In this document: piece after piece, positions 58,735 to 64,000 of the stretch
How positions within the stretch are numbered: position 1 is the stretch's first letter
How the letters are laid out: each line of letters opens with the position of its first letter
Source of the DNA: Deroplatys truncata
Taxonomy: Eukaryota; Arthropoda; Insecta; Mantodea; Mantidae
Assembly (NCBI GenBank): GCA_030765065.1
Contig: CM060980.1
Span: 59,132,364-59,196,363, forward strand
DNA: 64,000 nucleotides
Reading direction: 5' to 3'
Position numbers and translations under genes: made by a program
Notes under the pieces: generated by a model
Told to the model about the DNA's origin: nothing
The model's database searches: none
What the model saw: the letters and a program-made list of their open reading frames with translations, nothing else

Positions 58735-58810
58735 TTAGAATCGAACCTTGACCTGTAGTTTCGAAGGCGAACATGCTACCACCAAATTGCTGCGATTAAA
58801 ATACTAAATT
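58735..58810 (-). repeat. tRNA-like remnant
   Basis: Minus strand TTTGGTGGTAGCATGTTCG and GTCAAGGTTCGATTC at A-box and B-box spacing. The body after it is not assigned. Confidence 0.4.
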
Positions 58811-59194
58811 ATAATTATGCCCTTTAGTAAGAATGAGAGTCTGTGGGTTAGCGGTAAAGATGTAAACTAAACAAGAAGTTTAATAAAACGCTGATTTATT
58901 GTTGTGACAGCAATAAATTTGTATAAGGCTTCAACTCTTTGCTATTTCGCCAAGAATGTTCTATGATGAAGATGTGCTGGAATAATTCTGATTAAAGGTA
59001 GGGAAAAAATAACGCAACAATTATTTTGAAACGGTTTCGAGAATAAAACCAATTAAAAATCACAATTCCATTTATACAGTATCAAAATAAATGTCCTAAA
59101 GTTTTGCATTAACGCGATTATTCCAATATTTTCATAATTGGTTCCAAAATTAACGCCTCGATCGTAGAGTATGTTCCGTCACAATATGCAGTTG

Positions 59195-59250
59195 TAGGTA
59201 TGCATGTATGTAGGTATGTATTTATGTATGTATGTGTGTATGTATGTATA
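59195..59250. repeat. (TATG)n microsatellite
   Basis: Imperfect TATG/TATT/TGTG units, about a dozen. Confidence 0.85.
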
Positions 59251-59639
59251 CCTCCACTTTAGTACTTCCAAGTTCCAATAGACCACAACAATCTCTAGAA
59301 ATCTTCTGGGCAAACATTTACTTATGCTCCTGAGCTCTTATGATACACAAATATATATATATTATACGGTGTGTCTCAAAAGTCACTTGATAAATGCCAC
59401 TATTATGGAGTGTTATTTGACGGCTTTTAGAATATGATTAACTGCAGTGACTGCTGGCTGAATCAATTGGCAACATGATAGCAATGCAGACAATGGCTAG
59501 TTTGTCAACAACACACAAACCAAATGAAAATTATGAAACAAATGCAGAAGATAAATTGTATTGAATTGCACAAGGAGTATATTTCAGTTAAACCATTTCA
59601 TATTAATCATGCTCATCTCTGTACAGCGAGTTGAACTTA

Positions 59640-61575
59640 TATTGCTTTGAGGTGACAATCACAGAACTGTGAGACAGGTTGCAAAGGAGTTTCATAGGCG
59701 ACATCCCGAAATTAAAAAACCATCATTTCAAGCGTAAATAACATTTTAAATAAATTTAAGAGAACCTTTTTCTGCTGGATTCAAAACATTGTGATAGGCC
59801 GAGGTCAGCAACTAATGAAGAAAATACCATTAATGTATTGCAAAGATTACAGTGAGCCCTAAGACATCAATTCGCTAAATGGCAAAGAAAAGTGGAGTGA
59901 GCAAAGAATCTGTTCAGCCGATTTTAAAAGATGCACACTTCAGTCCGCACAAGTTGCAATAAAACCACACAATGCGAAAGAATCATCCTCTAAACAGGCA
60001 ACAATTTTGCAATTGGATCACCGAACCGACTGTATGCATAATCAACATGATTTTCCAAAACGCATTCTTTTCAGTGATGAGTACCTATTCTACCTGAACA
60101 GTCATGCCCATACTCAAAATGCCACATTGCTCAAAATGCACGATTCTGGTCTGTGCAAAATGCAGCTTGGATGGGTGCAACTAATGTGCTCCTAGAGTTT
60201 TGGTGTGGTCTTTAGGTGATGTAGTGATAGGATCATATTTCTTAGAGGGTAACGTGAACAAGTATTCATACAGGGAATTACTAGATTCTATCGTATTGGA
60301 TTTCCTAAATAACATGTCACTAGACAAGCGGCAGAGATTGTGGTTGTAGTTTCAGCAAGATGGAGCTTCGGTTCGACGAAGACTGATGACTTCTTCGCTC
60401 GTCAATGGATTGGACGGAGTGATCCCTGGCCTTGGCGTGCTTGCTCACCTGATCTAATATTCCTAGATTTCTTTTTCTGGGGGTATGTGAAACAACAAGT
60501 TTTTTGAGGCATATTTTTAACACTTAAATGATTTTAGTCCAATTATATAATAAAAAATATAATAACAACCCGCCTTAAAGCAACGTGTATGTAACAAAAT
60601 ATAAAAAGTGTATATTACAGTCATTGTATATGTTTATTTTATTGTATACATGTAATAATGTTATCTGAATGTATTACGTAATTTAATGATGTAGGAGCTG
60701 TAAGAATAATAGGTTAAAAGTTGCTAACAATGAGGTTACAATGGGGTAACCTTGAGGCAAAAATGAGTAAGAAAGTTTAATAATACTACTAGTCATTCTT
60801 GGAGCAACAATAATGTAATTTTTGTGAAAGTTTATAAAATAGCCAATCAACAACCAGAAAAAAGCTTAAGTTAAATGAAGGTAATCTATTGGAGTAGGAT
60901 TAGCCAATCAGAAACTGAAAAATAGCAACATTTACAAATCTGGAAGTCAGTTGCTTGTAGACAGCGCTCATAACTGAACGCGTTGGTTGGTGACAGTGTT
61001 CCTAATCGGACGCGAGACACGTCCTCGAGAAAATTTAATATGTATTCGTGTGAGACGAAAATAGTTTTATGTGTTAAAAAGTGCAAGAAATTAATAAAAG
61101 AATCTCACAGCTCTCTGTATCAGTGAAGTTTTATTTAAATCGTGTCAAGCTTTAATAAAAGGAGTGAAGTAAAATTATAATATGTGTAAGCCTACATTCT
61201 TCAGTCGCACCACAATCCTGCAAAGAGAAACATGTCTCTAACAATAATACTGACGCAGCCGACGCAAACATAAATATATAATATTTAAAGAAACAGTCAA
61301 ATTACAAAGTTAATATTTTTTTAAACTTGGGGCGAACGCTACCGGAAACTTTTTACCATACGTGTGGTTGCTACTACTTCAAGTTCGGCTCCCAACAGTC
61401 GAAATACAATACTCCTAAAATTAACGTTTCTCATTTTGAGATTCAACTAGAATATCTGGAAGACCTGCAAGAATGAAGCCATCCATCGTATTTCACAGGC
61501 TACATTTTCAAATGTGCCTGACGAACTGCTGGATTGAGTGAGACACTGTCTTCAGGTTAATGGGCAGCACTTTGA
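59640..61575 (+). pseudogene. mariner/Tc1-superfamily transposase pseudogene
   Basis: Readable pieces in order: GDNHRTVRQVAKEFHRRHPE (DNA-binding, about 59649), SVQPILKDAHFSPHKLQ (about 59910), NFCNWI, the first catalytic Asp in RILFSDEYLFYLNSHAHTQN (about 60060-60120), VIGSYFLEGNVNKYSYRELL (about 60225), the second Asp in FQQDGAS (about 60352), and DFFFWGYVKQQVF (about 60465-60504). The reading then stops at the LTR1 and resumes after it at about 61455 with pieces ending in VNGQHFEHL (about 61560), the usual C-terminus of this family. Several stops and frameshifts predate or accompany the insertion. Confidence 0.85.
60505..61433 (-). mobile_element. Solo LTR, family LTR1 (copy 6, inverted)
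   Basis: Genomic left TGAGGCATATTTTTAACAC, genomic right CGTTTCTCA, with TTTT on both sides (60501-60504, 61434-61437). It sits in the 3' part of a transposase reading frame. It lacks the second primer-site-like module but has the longer CTGTC...CAACTG region also seen in copy 5. Confidence 0.88.
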
Positions 61576-61878
61576 ACATTTGCGTTAGTATTATTTTTCG
61601 TTATTGTATTTCAGCTATTGTGCTTAACTAGATTCCAAAAGGCCTAAAGAACCTTGGTGTGAAGCTTATGGAAGGACCTTTTAATATATGTTCTATGCAG
61701 CAAAACAGATGTAAGAGCAATTAAAATTAACTGTACATAATATATTAAAGTCCAAATAAAGATGGGGTAAAATGTGATGGAGGTAAAGTGTGGCGATTTG
61801 AGGTAAAATGGGGTAATGTGGGTGTTTGGTAGTATTTCATAGTGTTGTCATTTGTCAAGCGACTTTTGGGCCACGGCA

Positions 61879-62756
61879 TATATATATAAAAATATAAAAT
61901 AAAATATTATTAACATTATATGTTTGAATAGTTTAAAATAAACGATTAGTCTTGTAAACCAAAAATAAGTTTAACCTTTAAAACCTCTAAGGAAAGAAAG
62001 TCTTATCGTTAACCAATATTTTATTTTAAACTCCATTTATACGATTAATTATTTTACTTCATGCAATTTCTGTGCACCAAAATGCTTTATATTTTAGGAT
62101 TACAGTTTAATTCTGTGGAACCTAGTTGTAAGAATTTGTGCTTGAGGTAGTTACTCCAAATGTGGATTTGGAACATATTAGCACCATGGAAACTGATACA
62201 AGACGATTGTTACGATGATGGCATAAGTTAATTCCTTTAACGTGAGTTAAGTCATAAAAATCATTTAAATGTAACGTATAGTATTATTGTTAACGGTGCG
62301 TAACAAATTAGTACGAGAAAATTTTAGAGAGAGACGAAACGAATGTAGAACTGTTTTCCGATATCCTCAGAACCAAAAAAGAATCACAACTTTATGCGAA
62401 AGAACACGAGTCGATGTTTGTAATCGAGGATCAAAAGTGCCTTGCTGTTACCGTTGAGTATAAGTAGTGCTGGGCGCATTTGACAGTTTAGAAAGGTTAT
62501 TTTGGAGTTAGAAAATTTTAAGGGTCAGAACTGTTACTGAAAAATAACCATTCCTCCTATGTTACGTAGTTAAGCATCCCAAATACTGCTTCATTGGAAA
62601 ACTAATACGGGACCGTCGTATTGTTAGCAAACTTCATGCTGCTTTTAAGCATGATGTGCATTCATAAATGCTTCTTTTGATATTCTTTTAAGAGCTTCTG
62701 CACTGCAGTAAGCAATCACTTCATGGAGAATTAACAGAATAAAGCATATAAAAGAA
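61879..62756. other. Unassigned AT-rich DNA
   Basis: No gene or repeat recognised. Confidence 0.35.
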
Positions 62757-63591
62757 TTCTCGTGTGATACATTCACATGACTTTCTCTACCGGGTATTTT
62801 TATTATTGAGTATGCAAGCTATTCTTACTAAAGCTTATGTTTCTATCTACCACATTTTATTCCAAATAAACCTTTGCAGAAATAGCTACATTACACATTT
62901 CTTATAGATACAAAGAGAACAGCGATAGTCAAATGTTTTAGATCTGGACGCTATAAGCCTACCTTAAAATTGCTTACTGTTTACATTTAATCGCGAGAAA
63001 CAACTGAATGTTGACAGAATTTTAAGAGAATAACTAAGTATGGACAATTCGATCCGTTAATAACGCATATCTCAGAAATGGCTTATGCCACAAAAAACTT
63101 ATTTTAAATAAATTGCTTATTTTAATGAAATGTACAATTTTTGTGTAGTCTATTGATTAACATTTACCAGTTATACAATATTATCAAAATTTCTTCAAAA
63201 TGAAGGTTTTCCCATAAAATTCAAGATATACATTTTATTCGTCATGTAAATATCCTTAATTTATGGCATTTTAATCAAAATCGTTACAGCTATTGTTTAG
63301 AAAATAAAAATTTTCAAAAACTGCTCCATGTAAAGGTTATTGGGGATGGGGGATTTTCTTGAAAATCTTCGTGTCGCAACTTTGTAAGATATTGAACTTA
63401 AATACCGAGTTTGGTACTTATCCACTTTTCGTTTTTGTGTGCTGTTCAAGAGACACACACGGAGATGCTTCCAAAAGAGCCGCATTAGGATTCAGGTGGC
63501 CTCAAATGTATATTTCTGGTGAAATCTCGGTATCGAATTTTTGGAGGAATACAATACCTTCTCTACCTACTGTGTAGGTGGTAGAGAAAGT
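62757..63591 (-). mobile_element. Family B element, copy B13
   Basis: Genomic left TCTCGTGTGATACATTCACA then CTTTCTCTACC; genomic right CCTTCTCTACCTACTGTGTA then GGTGGTAGAGAAAGT. Confidence 0.85.
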
Positions 63592-63780
63592 AATAATATC
63601 GAGAAGACCACATAAAATGAACAATCATAATGCGCATACAGTTAGCATGAAGGTAAAATATTAGTTTAATATTGCATTGTATTTTAAACAACAATATGAT
63701 CTGACAAAGTAATAACACTAAGCATTAAGCTATCTTTACCAAAATATCCTCAAATGAAACTAGCTATTATATTTTTAAGA

Positions 63781-64000
63781 TGATAGTTTTGTTGTATTTT
63801 ATTTTTATGTTGTTATTTGCCCCACGTTTTGGGAGTGAATTTGTAGTAGGTAATATTTAAAGAGTTGTATTATATTTCAACTGTAGGGAGCCGAACTTGA
63901 AGTTCGTTGCAACCGCACGTATAGTACCCGCTTTCCGGTAGCCTTCGCCCCAAAGGTGCTTTCCGGTGGCCCTTGCCCCCTCCCAAAAAATACTTTATAA
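63781..64000 (+). mobile_element. Solo or full LTR1, truncated by the window end (copy 7)
   Basis: Starts TGATAGTTTTG after AAGA (63777-63780) and carries GCCCCACGTTTTGGGAGTG and GGGAGCCGAACTTGAAGTTC. Only the first 220 bp are in view, so a complete retrotransposon beyond the edge cannot be excluded. Confidence 0.75.

Larger units (their letters stand above)
59367..61878 (+). mobile_element. mariner/Tc1-superfamily element split by an LTR1
   Basis: Left end CGGTGTGTCTCAAAAGTCAC (after a TA) pairs with the right end GTCAAGCGACTTTTGGGCCA followed by CGGCATA. Without the 0.93-kb LTR1 the element is about 1.6 kb. The two ends differ at several positions, so the element is old. Confidence 0.75.

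Noticed and set aside
8307..63591. Family B copies as a CRISPR-like or tandem array
   Set aside because: They are about 1-kb dispersed copies in both orientations with unrelated spacing.

Overview
The window is animal nuclear DNA from what looks like a large, AT-rich, repeat-laden arthropod genome, probably an insect. The support is several Tc1/mariner transposases of a kind widespread in insects, many tRNA-derived SINEs, non-LTR retrotransposon fragments, insect-style solo LTRs and many simple repeats. I cannot name the species. No bacterial operon, rRNA gene, functional tRNA gene or CRISPR array is visible, and I found no host protein-coding exon I could defend. Nearly everything recognisable is mobile-element debris.

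Four components dominate. (1) 'LTR1': six complete solo LTRs (2185, 16450, 18480, 20861, 22715, and 60505 inverted) plus one running off the end (63781). Each complete copy is bounded by TG...CA or a near variant and by its own 4-bp target-site duplication (TSD; AAGA, CATT, CGAC, AATA, TTTT, and ACCC/ATCC in the oldest). (2) 'Family B': fifteen copies of a 0.8-1.0 kb non-coding element. It has an asymmetric inverted repeat (ACTTTCTCTAC at the extreme left, GTAGAGAAAGT about 25 bp from the right end), an internal (TG)n stretch and a short hairpin just before the right end. This is the layout expected of a Helentron-associated (DINE-1/HINE-like) non-autonomous element. (3) Tc1/mariner-superfamily pseudogenes: a Tc1-like one (about 480-1480), and three with SDE...QQDG signatures (about 15100-15990 on the minus strand, 37061-38376, 59367-61878). 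(4) Non-LTR retrotransposons: one 3' piece with an open ORF2 C-terminus and a (TATC)n tail (54655-55638), an internally deleted relative (12170-12540), and three minus-strand reverse-transcriptase relics (19500-19770, 25645-25860, 51400-52140).

Region by region: 0-8 kb holds a Tc1 pseudogene, a 143-bp foldback MITE abutting an LTR1, and SINEs. 8-14 kb holds a head-to-tail family-B dimer, a SINE split by a 1.1-kb LTR-like insertion, and the deleted LINE. 15-24 kb holds a mariner relic and four same-orientation LTR1 solo LTRs about 2 kb apart. 25-46 kb alternates family B and a 0.45-kb repeat C, with a complete-length mariner pseudogene at 37-38 kb. 46-56 kb holds family B copies carrying a SINE and a second solo LTR, then the LINE. 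56-64 kb holds a mariner pseudogene split by an LTR1, family B and the partial LTR1.

The nesting gives relative ages: family B is older than LTR2, one SINE and one 121-bp retroposed segment (all inserted in it). One family B copy is younger than repeat C. The 59-kb mariner is older than its LTR1. The best candidates for something undescribed are family B as a defined element, and the tandem primer-binding-site-like modules near one LTR1 end.
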